Part shown: positions 1-7,585 of the stretch, piece by piece | How positions within the stretch are numbered: position 1 is the stretch's first letter | Layout of the letters: each line of letters begins with the position of its first letter | Assembly: GCF_937967675.1 (NCBI RefSeq) | Contig: NZ_CALBSN010000091.1 | Span: forward strand, 1-14,550 | DNA from: an uncultured Flavobacterium sp. | GTDB taxonomy: Bacteria; Bacteroidota; Bacteroidia; Flavobacteriales; Flavobacteriaceae | Direction: 5' to 3' | DNA length: 14,550 nt | Notes under the pieces: model-generated | Told to the model about the DNA's origin: nothing | Databases searched by the model: none | What the model saw: the letters and a program-made list of their open reading frames with translations, nothing else | Translations under genes and position numbers: made by a program

Positions 1-11
1 AATTAAAAACT

Positions 12-19
12 TACATTTG
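12..19 (+). promoter_or_regulatory. -7 promoter box for trxB
   Basis: TACATTTG is an exact match to the Bacteroidota sigma-A -7 consensus TAnnTTTG. It ends 22 bases before the trxB ATG, implying a short 5' leader. The matching -33 element would fall outside the window. The consensus is established for Bacteroidota; use at this site is inferred. Confidence 0.7.
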
Positions 20-41
20 CTACTCTTAAAAGAATAAAGTT

Positions 42-989
42 ATGTCAGATACAATCGAAAAAGTAAAATGTTTAATTATAGGTTCTGGTCCAGCGGGATA
101 TACTGCGGCTATTTATGCGGCTAGAGCGAATATGAATCCTGTTTTATACCAAGGACAACAACCAGGTGGTCAGTTAACCACAACCAATGAAGTAGAAAAC
201 TTTCCAGGTTATCCTGAAGGTGTAACCGGACCTGAAATGATGGTTCAGTTGCAAGAGCAAGCAAAACGTTTTGGTTCTGATATTCGTGATGGATGGGCTA
301 CAAAAGTAGATTTCTCAGGAAATATTCATAAAGTTTGGATTAATGATACGATTGAAATTCACGCAGAAACGGTAATTATTTCAACTGGAGCTTCTGCTAA
401 ATATTTAGGATTAGAATCGGAACAACATTATTTAAAATTAGGGGGTGGTGTTTCAGCTTGTGCGGTTTGTGATGGATTTTTCTATAGAAATCAGGAAGTA
501 GTAATCGTTGGGGCAGGAGATAGCGCTTGTGAAGAAGCACATTACTTGTCTAAATTATGTAAAAAAGTAACGATGTTAGTTCGTAGTGATAAATTTAGAG
601 CTTCTAAAATTATGGCTGAACGTGTACAAAAAACTGAAAATATCGAAATTTTAATGCATACTGAAACAGAAGAAGTTTTAGGTGATGGACAAGTAGTTAC
701 TGGAGTAAAAGTTAAAAACAGAGCTACAGGAGAAACGAAAGAAATTCCAGCAACAGGATTTTTCGTAGCAATAGGTCACAAACCAAACACAGATATTTTT
801 GCGGATTACATTACGCTAGACGAAACCGGTTATATCGTAAATGTTCCAGGAAGTTCTAAAACAAATGTTCCGGGTGTTTTTGTAGCTGGTGATGCGGCAG
901 ATCATGTATATCGTCAGGCAATTACAGCTGCGGGAACAGGTTGTATGGCAGCTTTAGATGCAGAACGTTATTTAGCGGCGAAAGAGTAA
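42..989 (+). CDS. trxB: Thioredoxin-disulfide reductase
   Basis: Cytoplasmic flavoenzyme that uses NADPH to reduce thioredoxin, feeding ribonucleotide reductase, peroxiredoxins and protein disulfide repair. At 315 residues it has the size of the low-molecular-weight bacterial type. An FAD-binding Rossmann motif GSGPAGY lies at 14-20. The redox-active pair is CAVC (Cys140, Cys143) inside the NADPH domain, whose own dinucleotide motif GAGDSA is at 157-162. A second FAD motif, VAGDAAD, is at 281-287 near the C-terminus. The NADPH 2'-phosphate site, HRR...R in E. coli, reads VRS...R here (180-186), keeping two of the arginines. The ATG at 42 follows a -7 box at a suitable distance and begins the protein just before the first beta strand. 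The gene is monocistronic and ends at the hairpin at 1007-1038. Identity is secure; the exact cofactor preference is inferred. Confidence 0.97.
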   Translation: MSDTIEKVKCLIIGSGPAGYTAAIYAARANMNPVLYQGQQPGGQLTTTNEVENFPGYPEGVTGPEMMVQLQEQAKRFGSDIRDGWATKVDFSGNIHKVWINDTIEIHAETVIISTGASAKYLGLESEQHYLKLGGGVSACAVCDGFFYRNQEVVIVGAGDSACEEAHYLSKLCKKVTMLVRSDKFRASKIMAERVQKTENIEILMHTETEEVLGDGQVVTGVKVKNRATGETKEIPATGFFVAIGHKPNTDIFADYITLDETGYIVNVPGSSKTNVPGVFVAGDAADHVYRQAITAAGTGCMAALDAERYLAAKE

Positions 990-1006
990 TTAGATTATCA
1001 AATATA

Positions 1007-1040
1007 AAAAAGCTCCTATTGAAAAATAGGAGCTTTTTGT
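1007..1040. terminator. Bidirectional intrinsic terminator between trxB and GAPDH gene
   Basis: A perfect 14-base-pair stem (arms 1007-1020 and 1025-1038, core AGCTCCTATT) closes a GAAA tetraloop. It has an A-run on its left flank and a T-run on its right, so it can act as a Rho-independent terminator on both strands. It sits between the stop codons of two convergent genes, exactly where a shared terminator is expected. Confidence 0.93.
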
Positions 1041-1054
1041 TTTAAAACTATCTA

Positions 1055-2503
1055 CTAATAGTAGCTATATCTTCTAACTTTAGCAATATATTTCGCTAAA
1101 CGAATAACTTGGTGGCTATAACCGTATTCATTATCGTACCAAACGTACATTACAATGTTTTTTCCGTCTCCAGAAACAATAGTTGCGTTACTGTCAAAAA
1201 TTGCAGGAGCAGAAGTTCCTACGATGTCTGAAGATACTAACTCGTTGTTTAAAGAGTATTTAATTTGCTCTACAAGATCACCTTCTAAAGCGTATTTTTT
1301 CATAATGTTATTTACTTCTTCAATAGAAGTGTTTTTTCCAACTTCTAAATTCAATACTACTAATGAACCGTTTGGAACTGGTACACGAATCGCATTTGAA
1401 GTTAATTTTCCAGCTAATGCAGGTAATGCTTTTGCAACAGCACTTCCAGCACCTGTTTCAGTAATAACCATATTTAAAGCAGCAGCACGACCTCTACGGT
1501 ATTTTTTGTGCATGTTATCTACTAAATTTTGGTCATTTGTATACGCGTGAATCGTTTCTAAGTGTCCTTTAACTACACCTAAAGTATCTTCAACTGCTTT
1601 TAAAACTGGAGTGATTGCGTTAGTTGTACAAGAAGCTGCAGAGAAAATGTTCACTTCATCTGGATTGTAATCTTCATGATTTACTCCGTAAACGATATTT
1701 GGAACTCCTTTTCCTGGTGCTGTCAATAAAACTTTATCAGCTCCTTTTGAAGATAAATGACGTTTTAATGCTTCTTCAGTTGTGAAAGCTCCTGTATTGT
1801 CTATTACTAATGCATCTTCAATTCCGTAAGCGGTGTAATCAATTTCTTCTGGAGAATTAGCTGTAATGATGTGAACTGTTGTTCCGTTAATCAATAAAGC
1901 ATTGTTTTCTGGATCCGCAATTACCGAACCATGAAAATCACCGTGAACTGAATCGTAACGTAATAAAGAAGCTCTTTTTTCTAATAAAACAGCATCGTTT
2001 TTATCTCTTGTTACAATTGCTCTTAAACGTAATTGTTGCCCTTTTCCAATTTTAGACATCATTTCACGAGCTAATAAACGACCAATTCTACCAAATCCAT
2101 ATAAAACCACATCTTTTGGTTTAATTTCTTGGAAATTTTTAGCATTCTTTAATTTGTCGATAACAAATGCTTTAGCATCATTGTATTTGTCGTCTTCTAA
2201 ATGATATTCGTAAGTTAATTTTCCAATATCAATTCTTGATGGTGGTAAATCTAAATCAACAATAGCGCTTGCGATTTCAACTGAATCAAAAACGTTGATA
2301 GGTTTTCCAACGAAAGCACCTGCATATTCATGTAAGTTGATGATTTCGCTAACGTTTTTGTCGATTAATTGATTGCGGAATAAAACCAATTCGATTGATT
2401 TATCATACCATAAATCACTGATGATTTTAATGAATTCTACACCAGCTTTTCTTCTGTCTGCCTGAAAAGCTAATTCTTTTTCGTATAAAGAGATATTGCT
2501 CAT
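1055..2503 (-). CDS. Glyceraldehyde-3-phosphate dehydrogenase, long form with N-terminal extension
   Basis: Phosphorylating GAPDH that interconverts glyceraldehyde-3-phosphate and 1,3-bisphosphoglycerate in glycolysis or gluconeogenesis, cytoplasmic. The catalytic core spans about residues 129-482: Rossmann motif GFGRIGR at 136-142, catalytic Cys292 in ASCTTN (290-295), base His319 in HAYTNDQ, and the C-terminal signature WYDNEYGYS at 455-463. The protein is about 145 residues longer than ordinary GapA (about 335), mostly because of a 128-residue N-terminal extension that I cannot assign to a known domain. At the end of the second beta strand, where NAD-specific enzymes carry Asp, it reads IVTR (163-166). 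This hints at NADP use and an anabolic role, which is inference. The ATG at 2503 follows a -7 box by 26 bases. I leave the symbol blank because gapA or gapB cannot be decided from the sequence. Transcription probably ends at the shared hairpin with trxB. Confidence 0.93.
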   Translation of the reverse strand: MSNISLYEKELAFQADRRKAGVEFIKIISDLWYDKSIELVLFRNQLIDKNVSEIINLHEYAGAFVGKPINVFDSVEIASAIVDLDLPPSRIDIGKLTYEYHLEDDKYNDAKAFVIDKLKNAKNFQEIKPKDVVLYGFGRIGRLLAREMMSKIGKGQQLRLRAIVTRDKNDAVLLEKRASLLRYDSVHGDFHGSVIADPENNALLINGTTVHIITANSPEEIDYTAYGIEDALVIDNTGAFTTEEALKRHLSSKGADKVLLTAPGKGVPNIVYGVNHEDYNPDEVNIFSAASCTTNAITPVLKAVEDTLGVVKGHLETIHAYTNDQNLVDNMHKKYRRGRAAALNMVITETGAGSAVAKALPALAGKLTSNAIRVPVPNGSLVVLNLEVGKNTSIEEVNNIMKKYALEGDLVEQIKYSLNNELVSSDIVGTSAPAIFDSNATIVSGDGKNIVMYVWYDNEYGYSHQVIRLAKYIAKVRRYSYY

Positions 2504-2529
2504 GAAAATAAATGTGTTGTTTTGTGGTG

Positions 2530-2537
2530 CAAAAGTA
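2530..2537 (-). promoter_or_regulatory. -7 promoter box for the GAPDH gene
   Basis: Read on the reverse strand, TACTTTTG matches TAnnTTTG exactly and lies 26 bases before the GAPDH ATG. No good -33 TTG is visible at the usual distance, only a T-rich stretch around 2557-2567. Confidence 0.6.
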
Positions 2538-2571
2538 TAGATTTCAATCGTTTTCGTAAAATTTTTTTAAT

Positions 2572-2604
2572 AAAAAAACCAGACAAAAATAATGTCTGGT
2601 TTTA
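2572..2604 (-). terminator. Intrinsic terminator after htrA-like gene
   Basis: An 11-base-pair perfect stem (arms 2575-2585 and 2593-2603, core CCAGACA / TGTCTGG) closes a 7-base loop. On the reverse strand it is followed by a run of seven Ts. It lies 23 bases past the protease stop codon and upstream of the GAPDH promoter, so it insulates the two same-strand genes. Confidence 0.9.
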
Positions 2605-2626
2605 AAACATATTTATTTGTTGGATT

Positions 2627-4009
2627 TTACATTATGATAATATATTTTTGTCCGTTTTTAGACAGAATTTGGTATCTTGCTTTCTGATTTTCTTTTTTAG
2701 CTAAGTAGCTTGAAATTGTTTCCATATCTTTTGCTATTATGCCATCAATACTCAAAATTACTGCACCATCTAAAATATTGCTATATTCTGTATATTCAGG
2801 GTTGTTTACTTTTTTAATTTTAATGCCTTCTTTTACATTGAATTGTTTTTTATCGGTAGTATCAAGTTCTTCAAACTCAATTCCGTTGAATTCGTAATTC
2901 AGAATTTCTTTTTTGGTTAACTTCACCGGAAGCGTTCTTTGTTTTCCATCGCGTAAAACCGTTACTTGAATGACATCGTTTGGTCTTTTTGTGTTAATGT
3001 AACCTGATAATTCTGAAAAACTAGTAATTTTTTTATCGTCTAATTGTACAATGATATCACCTTTTGTCAATCCAGCTTTTTCAGCCCCAGAGTTTTTAGT
3101 TACTAAATTAACATAGAATCCCTGTGTTTCTTTGATGCCTAATTCTTTTGAGTAGCTTGAATTTAATTCTCTTCCTTCAACACCCAAAACCCCACGTTGT
3201 ACATTTCCAAATTGCATTAAATCTTCAATGATTTTTCGAGTCAAATTCGATGGGACAGCAAATGAATATCCAGCATAACTTCCTGTTGGAGAAGAAATCA
3301 TCGTGTTAATTCCAACCAATTCTCCACGAGTATTTACCAAAGCACCACCGCTGTTTCCAGGATTCACAGCAGCATCGGTTTGAATGAAAGATTGAATTCC
3401 GTTGTTCGACAAATTTCTAGCTTTTGCTGAAACAATTCCAGCTGTAACAGTAGAATTTAAGTTATACGGATTTCCAACAGCCAAAACCCATTCGCCTACT
3501 TTAATCGCGTCAGAATCTCCAAAAACTACATAGGGTAACTTTTCGTCAGCATCTACTTTTAAAAGTGCGATATCCATTTTGGAATCAGTTCCAACCAATT
3601 TTGCTTTATACGATTTGTTGTTATTAAGTGTTACTTCGATTTCAGTTGCATCTTGAATTACGTGATTATTCGTTACAATGTAGCCATCTTCGGTAACGAT
3701 AACTCCAGAACCTGTTCCAATTTGCGTTTGCTCTCTTGGACCTTGATAACCATAAATGAATTCCATTAATGGATTGCTTGGAACTTTTGAAACGCTTACG
3801 TTTTTTACGTGAACAACTGCGTGAACCGTGTTTTCTGCTGCGGTTGTAAAATCAATATTTTCAGCTCCTAAACTAACATTTTTTGAATAATTAGGAGAAG
3901 CTATAGTTAGTTTTCCTGAATTATTAGGCTCTAAAAAGAATTTGTAAGCGCCTAAAGTTACGGCACCACTTAATAACGAAACCGCAAATAAACTTCCAAA
4001 TTTTTTCAT
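2627..4009 (-). CDS. HtrA/DegP-family serine endoprotease
   Basis: Envelope protease and chaperone that degrades or refolds damaged exported proteins. With the ATG at 4009 the protein has 460 residues. Residues 5-22 form a hydrophobic signal or anchor segment after MKK. The trypsin-like domain carries the full triad: His116 in NNHVI, Asp146 in KMDIALLK and Ser220 in GNSGG. A clear PDZ domain follows at about 270-365. The last 90 residues look like a second, diverged PDZ domain. The frame also holds a GTG at 4030 that would add seven residues. I prefer the ATG because the -7 box at 4032-4039 would start transcription at or past that GTG and because MKK plus a hydrophobic stretch is a standard signal start. 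The gene is monocistronic with its own terminator. It may be degP, degQ or degS-like, so no symbol is given. Confidence 0.94.
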   Translation of the reverse strand: MKKFGSLFAVSLLSGAVTLGAYKFFLEPNNSGKLTIASPNYSKNVSLGAENIDFTTAAENTVHAVVHVKNVSVSKVPSNPLMEFIYGYQGPREQTQIGTGSGVIVTEDGYIVTNNHVIQDATEIEVTLNNNKSYKAKLVGTDSKMDIALLKVDADEKLPYVVFGDSDAIKVGEWVLAVGNPYNLNSTVTAGIVSAKARNLSNNGIQSFIQTDAAVNPGNSGGALVNTRGELVGINTMISSPTGSYAGYSFAVPSNLTRKIIEDLMQFGNVQRGVLGVEGRELNSSYSKELGIKETQGFYVNLVTKNSGAEKAGLTKGDIIVQLDDKKITSFSELSGYINTKRPNDVIQVTVLRDGKQRTLPVKLTKKEILNYEFNGIEFEELDTTDKKQFNVKEGIKIKKVNNPEYTEYSNILDGAVILSIDGIIAKDMETISSYLAKKENQKARYQILSKNGQKYIIIM

Positions 4010-4031
4010 CTTTTTTAAATTTTTGTTCACT

Positions 4032-4039
4032 CAAAATTA
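4032..4039 (-). promoter_or_regulatory. -7 promoter box for htrA-like gene
   Basis: On the reverse strand TAATTTTG matches TAnnTTTG exactly and ends 22 bases before the ATG at 4009. A TTTTTGG element at 4054-4060 could be the -33 region, though the 15-base spacing is slightly short. The position argues against use of the GTG at 4030. Confidence 0.6.
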
Positions 4040-4109
4040 TAACAAAAAATATTCCAAAAAATCACTTTAACGCTCGATTAACAATGTTTAACATCTTATT
4101 AATAATTCG

Positions 4110-4117
4110 TACTTTTG
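4110..4117 (+). promoter_or_regulatory. -7 promoter box for dapF operon
   Basis: TACTTTTG matches TAnnTTTG exactly and ends 17 bases before the dapF ATG. A weak GTTTA at 4086-4090 lies about 19 bases upstream, where the -33 element is expected. The promoter diverges from the htrA promoter about 70 bases away. Confidence 0.65.
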
Positions 4118-4134
4118 TATAAATTAATAAGACG

Positions 4135-4923
4135 ATGCAACTTACCTTTTATAAATATCAAGGGACTGGAAACGATTTTGTCATGGTTGACAATCGAACA
4201 GAATTTTTCCCAAAAGACAACACCGAACTCATCGAAAAATTGTGTGACAGAAGATTTGGTATAGGTGCTGATGGCTTGATTTTGCTAGAAAACCATTCGG
4301 AATATGATTTTAAAATGGTCTACTATAATTCAGATGGTAACGAAAGTTCAATGTGTGGAAATGGCGGAAGATGTTTAGTTGCTTTTGCCAAACAAATGGG
4401 CGTAATCGAAAATAAAGCCGAGTTTGAAGCTGTTGATGGTTATCATTATGCAACGATTGATACGAACGGAATTGTAGCGCTTCAAATGAAAGATGTTGAT
4501 ACAGTAAATCAACATGAAGATTACACTTTTTTAAATACGGGTTCGCCTCATCATGTGCAATTGGTAGATAATTTAGTAGAATTAGATATTAAGACGGAAG
4601 GTGCTAAAATTCGTTATTCCGATTTGTATGGAAAAGCAGGAAGTAATGTCAATTTTGTATATCAATTAGCGAATGACATTTTTGCAGTTCGTACCTATGA
4701 GCGAGGCGTTGAAGATGAAACTTTGTCTTGTGGAACAGGTGTAACAGCAGTTGCTATCGCGATGCATCGAACCGGAAAAACAAACAACAATATCATAGAT
4801 TTAAACGTAGAAGGCGGAAAATTAAAAGTTCAATTTGATGTAGATAACGGAAAATACACCAACGTTTTCTTGATTGGACAAGCAACTTTTGTTTTTGAAG
4901 GAAAAATTGATTTAGATTTTTAA
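4135..4923 (+). CDS. dapF: Diaminopimelate epimerase
   Basis: Cytoplasmic PLP-independent epimerase that converts LL- to meso-diaminopimelate, the last step before lysine and the source of the peptidoglycan cross-linking residue. At 262 residues it is near the family's usual size. Both catalytic cysteines are present in their signatures: Cys74 in MCGNGGRC (73-80) and Cys199 in SCGTG (198-202). The substrate-contacting GTGNDF motif is at 10-15 and the ERG before the second cysteine is at 189-191. The start at 4135 follows a -7 box and gives the normal N-terminus for this fold. It is the first gene of a probable operon with the GNAT gene 20 bases downstream and mltG after that, so precursor supply and glycan processing are co-located. 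Confidence 0.97.
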   Translation: MQLTFYKYQGTGNDFVMVDNRTEFFPKDNTELIEKLCDRRFGIGADGLILLENHSEYDFKMVYYNSDGNESSMCGNGGRCLVAFAKQMGVIENKAEFEAVDGYHYATIDTNGIVALQMKDVDTVNQHEDYTFLNTGSPHHVQLVDNLVELDIKTEGAKIRYSDLYGKAGSNVNFVYQLANDIFAVRTYERGVEDETLSCGTGVTAVAIAMHRTGKTNNNIIDLNVEGGKLKVQFDVDNGKYTNVFLIGQATFVFEGKIDLDF

Positions 4924-4943
4924 ATTTGTAATTGAACTTGTAA

Positions 4944-5474
4944 ATGATAACATTAAAAGGAACTACCATCTACCTGCGCGCACTCGAACCCGAAGATTTA
5001 GAGTTTATCTACAAAATAGAAAATAACGAATCAGTTTGGGAAGTAAGTAATACGCAAACGCCATACAGTCGATTTTTGATTCGTCAGTACTTGGAAAATG
5101 CGCATCAAGATATTTACGAAGCCAAACAATTGCGGTTAGCTATTTGCTTAAATGACACTTTTGAAGCAGTAGGTTTAATCGATTTATTTGATTTTGATCC
5201 TAAAAATAATAGAGCAGGAGTTGGGATTGTAATTTCAAATGAAGCAAATCGAAATTCAGGAATCGGTTCCGAAGCTACACAACTTGTTATCAATTACGCA
5301 TTCAATCAATTGCAATTGCATCAATTATACGCAAATATTGGTTCAAAAAATGAAATTAGTATTTCGCTTTTTACTAAATTTGGCTTTCAAAAAATCGGAG
5401 TAAAAAAAGATTGGAATAAAATCAACAATCAATACGAAGATGAAATGTTATATCAATTAATCAATCACATTTAA
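4944..5474 (+). CDS. GNAT-family N-acetyltransferase (RimL/SpeG-like)
   Basis: Predicted acetyl-CoA-dependent N-acetyltransferase of 176 residues, cytoplasmic. The acetyl-CoA pyrophosphate loop R/Q-x-x-G-x-G is seen as RNSGIG at 103-108, after beta strand GVGIVIS (92-98). The C-terminal half has the SLFTKFGFQKIG pattern (141-152) typical of this fold. The arrangement AGVGIVIS followed by NRNSGIGSEAT resembles the RimJ/RimL and spermidine acetyltransferase (SpeG) branch, but the substrate (a protein N-terminus, polyamine or other amine) cannot be read from the sequence. It lies 20 bases after dapF and 11 bases before mltG, so it is probably co-transcribed with them. No link to the cell wall is proven. 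Confidence 0.88.
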   Translation: MITLKGTTIYLRALEPEDLEFIYKIENNESVWEVSNTQTPYSRFLIRQYLENAHQDIYEAKQLRLAICLNDTFEAVGLIDLFDFDPKNNRAGVGIVISNEANRNSGIGSEATQLVINYAFNQLQLHQLYANIGSKNEISISLFTKFGFQKIGVKKDWNKINNQYEDEMLYQLINHI

Positions 5475-5485
5475 AAAATAACCCC

Positions 5486-6526
5486 TTGAACGTAAAAAAA
5501 ATAATTTCAATAATCGCTGTTGCCGGAATTGTAGTTGCAACTGCAGTTGGTGTTTATGTCTATTTTAAAGCTTTTACACCTAACACTCAATTTTCACAAG
5601 ACGAAGTTTATGTTTACATTCCTTCGAATTCAACTTATGAACAAGTGGTCGAAATTGTAAAACCGTTCGTCAAAGATTTTGAAAAATTTGATTTCGTAGC
5701 CACATCAAGAAATTACAGTACCAATGTAAAAGCTGGAAAATTTCTTTTCAAAAAAGACATGACCAGTTTTGATATGGTAAGAAGTTTGCGTTTAAATGTT
5801 CCAGTTAAAGTGGCTTTCAACAATCAAGAAACATTAGGCAAATTAGTACAACGATTAGCTACACAATTAGAACCTGATAGTTTAAAATTAGAAGTTGCGT
5901 TTACTAATACGCCATTTTTAGAAGAAAACGGATTAACAGAGGAAACGATTTTAGCTCTTTTTATTCCAAATACATACGAGTTCTATTGGAATACACCTGC
6001 AGACAAAATCGCTCAAAAATTAGCAAAAGAATATCGTATTTTCTGGAATAATGAGCGTACTGAAAAAGCAAAAGCGTTAGGATTAACTCCAATTCAAGTG
6101 TATACCTTAGCTTCAATTGTACATAAAGAAACGGCTAAAGTAGATGAAAGACCAACAGTAGCTGGGGTTTACTTAAACCGTTTGAAACAAGATATGCCGT
6201 TACAAGCTGACCCAACCGTAATTTTTGCAATTAAAAAACGTTCGGGTAATTTTGACCAAGAAATCAAACGTGTTTTCTTTAACGATTTGCGAATTAATTC
6301 TTCTTATAATACTTATATCAACAAAGGTTTGCCTCCAGGACCAATTGCAATGCCTGATGTTTCGGCTATCGATGCGGTTTTAAATGCAGAAAAACACGAT
6401 TATATTTATTTCTGTGCCAATCCAGACAAACCGGGTTATCACGCTTTTGCATCAAGTTACGAAGCACACCAAGTGAATGCTAAAAAATATGCAGATTGGG
6501 TGACGAAGTTAGGAATTGATCGTTAA
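5486..6526 (+). CDS. mltG: Endolytic murein transglycosylase MltG (YceG-like)
   Basis: Inner-membrane lytic transglycosylase that cuts nascent glycan strands and is thought to set glycan length during peptidoglycan synthesis. Its 346 residues begin with a single membrane anchor (about 5-27), followed by a LysM-like region and the YceG catalytic domain. The catalytic glutamate is Glu215 in ASIVHKE (209-215), followed by the conserved RPTVAGVYLNRL (222-233), PLQADPTV (238-245) and GLPPGPI (281-287) blocks. The start is TTG at 5486: no ATG or GTG lies in frame between the upstream in-frame stop at 5441 and this codon, and a later ATG would remove the anchor. Starting 11 bases after the GNAT stop fits an operon. 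Identity is secure. The rare start codon is strongly supported by the membrane anchor. Confidence 0.95.
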   Translation: MNVKKIISIIAVAGIVVATAVGVYVYFKAFTPNTQFSQDEVYVYIPSNSTYEQVVEIVKPFVKDFEKFDFVATSRNYSTNVKAGKFLFKKDMTSFDMVRSLRLNVPVKVAFNNQETLGKLVQRLATQLEPDSLKLEVAFTNTPFLEENGLTEETILALFIPNTYEFYWNTPADKIAQKLAKEYRIFWNNERTEKAKALGLTPIQVYTLASIVHKETAKVDERPTVAGVYLNRLKQDMPLQADPTVIFAIKKRSGNFDQEIKRVFFNDLRINSSYNTYINKGLPPGPIAMPDVSAIDAVLNAEKHDYIYFCANPDKPGYHAFASSYEAHQVNAKKYADWVTKLGIDR

Positions 6527-6539
6527 TTTTTAGAAGCGA

Positions 6540-7535
6540 ATGGCTTGGGCTTTCTTGGTTTCCATGTTCCTGCTTTCCGTTGCAATCTTTTATAAAACTT
6601 TAGGGTTTTATAAAAGGATTTCCACTGCAATCAGGGCTAGTTGGCTATTCGTTTTTTTGTTTATATCTGTTTTTTCTCAGGCACAATCAAATATCAATAT
6701 TTTTTTAAAACCTTCTGATACCCTAAATAAGTCAAGAAGAACTGACGTTTATATTGGCGAATCCGTTGCTTTGGGTGCTACTTTAATTGGTTTAAATCAA
6801 ATTTGGTACAAAGATTATCCACAAACTAATTTCCATTTCATCAATGATAATAAGCAGTGGTTACAAATGGATAAATTGGGACATTTATATTCAACCTATC
6901 ATTTAGGTAGAGTAGGTTCCGAAATGTTACAATGGAGTGGTGCTTCAAGAAAAGAACAATTAATTTATGGTTCTACTCTTGGATTAGGCTTTTTAACCGT
7001 AGTTGAGGTTTTTGATGGCTTTTCACAAGAATGGGGAGCATCTTCAGGTGATATAATTGCCAATGTTTCTGGAACAGCGCTTTATGTATCGCAAGAATTA
7101 CTTTGGAAAGAACAACGTATCACCCCAAAATTCTCATTTAATCAAACCAAATTTGCATCGCAACGTCCAGAAACATTAGGAGCTTCTCTAAACGAACAAA
7201 TTTTGAAAGATTATAACGGTCAAACGTATTGGTTGTCGTTCAATGTTCATTCGTTCACAAAAGATAAGTTTGTTCCTAAGTGGTTAAACCTTGCTATAGG
7301 CTACGGTGGAGAAGGAATGCTGTACGGAAAAGATGCCGAAGCAATAGAAAATGGAATCATTCAAAACCCATATCGTCAATTTTATCTGAGTTTGGATGTT
7401 GACTTGACGAAAATTACTACAAAATCACATTTTTTAAAGACGCTTTTTTCGGTTTTTAACACAATAAAAATTCCAGCACCTACTTTGCAATACGATGAGT
7501 ATAACGGACTTAGAGCGCACTTCATCTACTTTTAG
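6540..7535 (+). CDS. DUF2279-like predicted outer-membrane/periplasmic protein
   Basis: Protein of unknown function, 331 residues, resembling the DUF2279 (YfiM) family. Recognisable parts are MDKLGH (110-115), the conserved stretch around EVFDGFSQEWG (156-166) with SSGDIIANVSGT (168-179), and KDYNGQTYWLS (223-233). The C-terminus alternates aromatic and polar residues and ends in Phe, as outer-membrane beta-barrel strands do, suggesting an envelope location. The N-terminus is odd. A normal signal-peptide core, WLFVFLFISVFSQAQ, appears only at 35-49, preceded by 34 residues encoded largely by a palindromic repeat (6569-6635). The ORF stays open through the repeat. Possible starts are ATG at 6540 and 6564, both in or beside the repeat, so the true start is uncertain. 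The 13-base gap after mltG suggests co-transcription. Family call is from remembered similarity. Confidence 0.8.
   Translation: MAWAFLVSMFLLSVAIFYKTLGFYKRISTAIRASWLFVFLFISVFSQAQSNINIFLKPSDTLNKSRRTDVYIGESVALGATLIGLNQIWYKDYPQTNFHFINDNKQWLQMDKLGHLYSTYHLGRVGSEMLQWSGASRKEQLIYGSTLGLGFLTVVEVFDGFSQEWGASSGDIIANVSGTALYVSQELLWKEQRITPKFSFNQTKFASQRPETLGASLNEQILKDYNGQTYWLSFNVHSFTKDKFVPKWLNLAIGYGGEGMLYGKDAEAIENGIIQNPYRQFYLSLDVDLTKITTKSHFLKTLFSVFNTIKIPAPTLQYDEYNGLRAHFIYF
6569..6635. repeat. REP-like palindromic element with flanking direct repeats
   Basis: A perfect 12-base inverted repeat (arms 6587-6598 and 6605-6616, CTTTTATAAAAC) encloses a TTTAGG loop. It extends by three pairs past a single G bulge, with an outer CCTG/CAGG pair at 6569-6572 and 6632-6635. 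Each side also carries the same direct motif, TTTCC-NN-TGCAATC (6574-6587 and 6619-6632), and a further TTTCC occurs at 6559-6563. The layout resembles short interspersed palindromic elements that I recall from Flavobacterium genomes; copy number cannot be checked here. The element sits between mltG and the signal-peptide region of the next gene and is read in frame. Confidence 0.65.
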
Positions 7536-7577
7536 AAAAGATTAACGTGTTGTAAATCAACATTATAATTTTTTTTG

Positions 7578-7585
7578 TATATTTG
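7578..7585 (+). promoter_or_regulatory. -7 promoter box for the lysozyme-like gene
   Basis: TATATTTG matches TAnnTTTG exactly and lies 46 bases before the ATG at 7632, giving a leader of roughly 40 bases. A TTG at 7550-7552 is 25 bases upstream, longer than the usual -33 spacing. Just before it, a weak 5-pair hairpin (7548-7562) followed by a T-run at 7569-7576 might end the dapF-mltG operon, but this is marginal. Confidence 0.6.

Noticed and set aside
1155..1550. 131-codon forward ORF antisense to the GAPDH gene
   Set aside because: Lies wholly over a strongly conserved gene; its protein has no recognisable features, and no promoter box precedes it.
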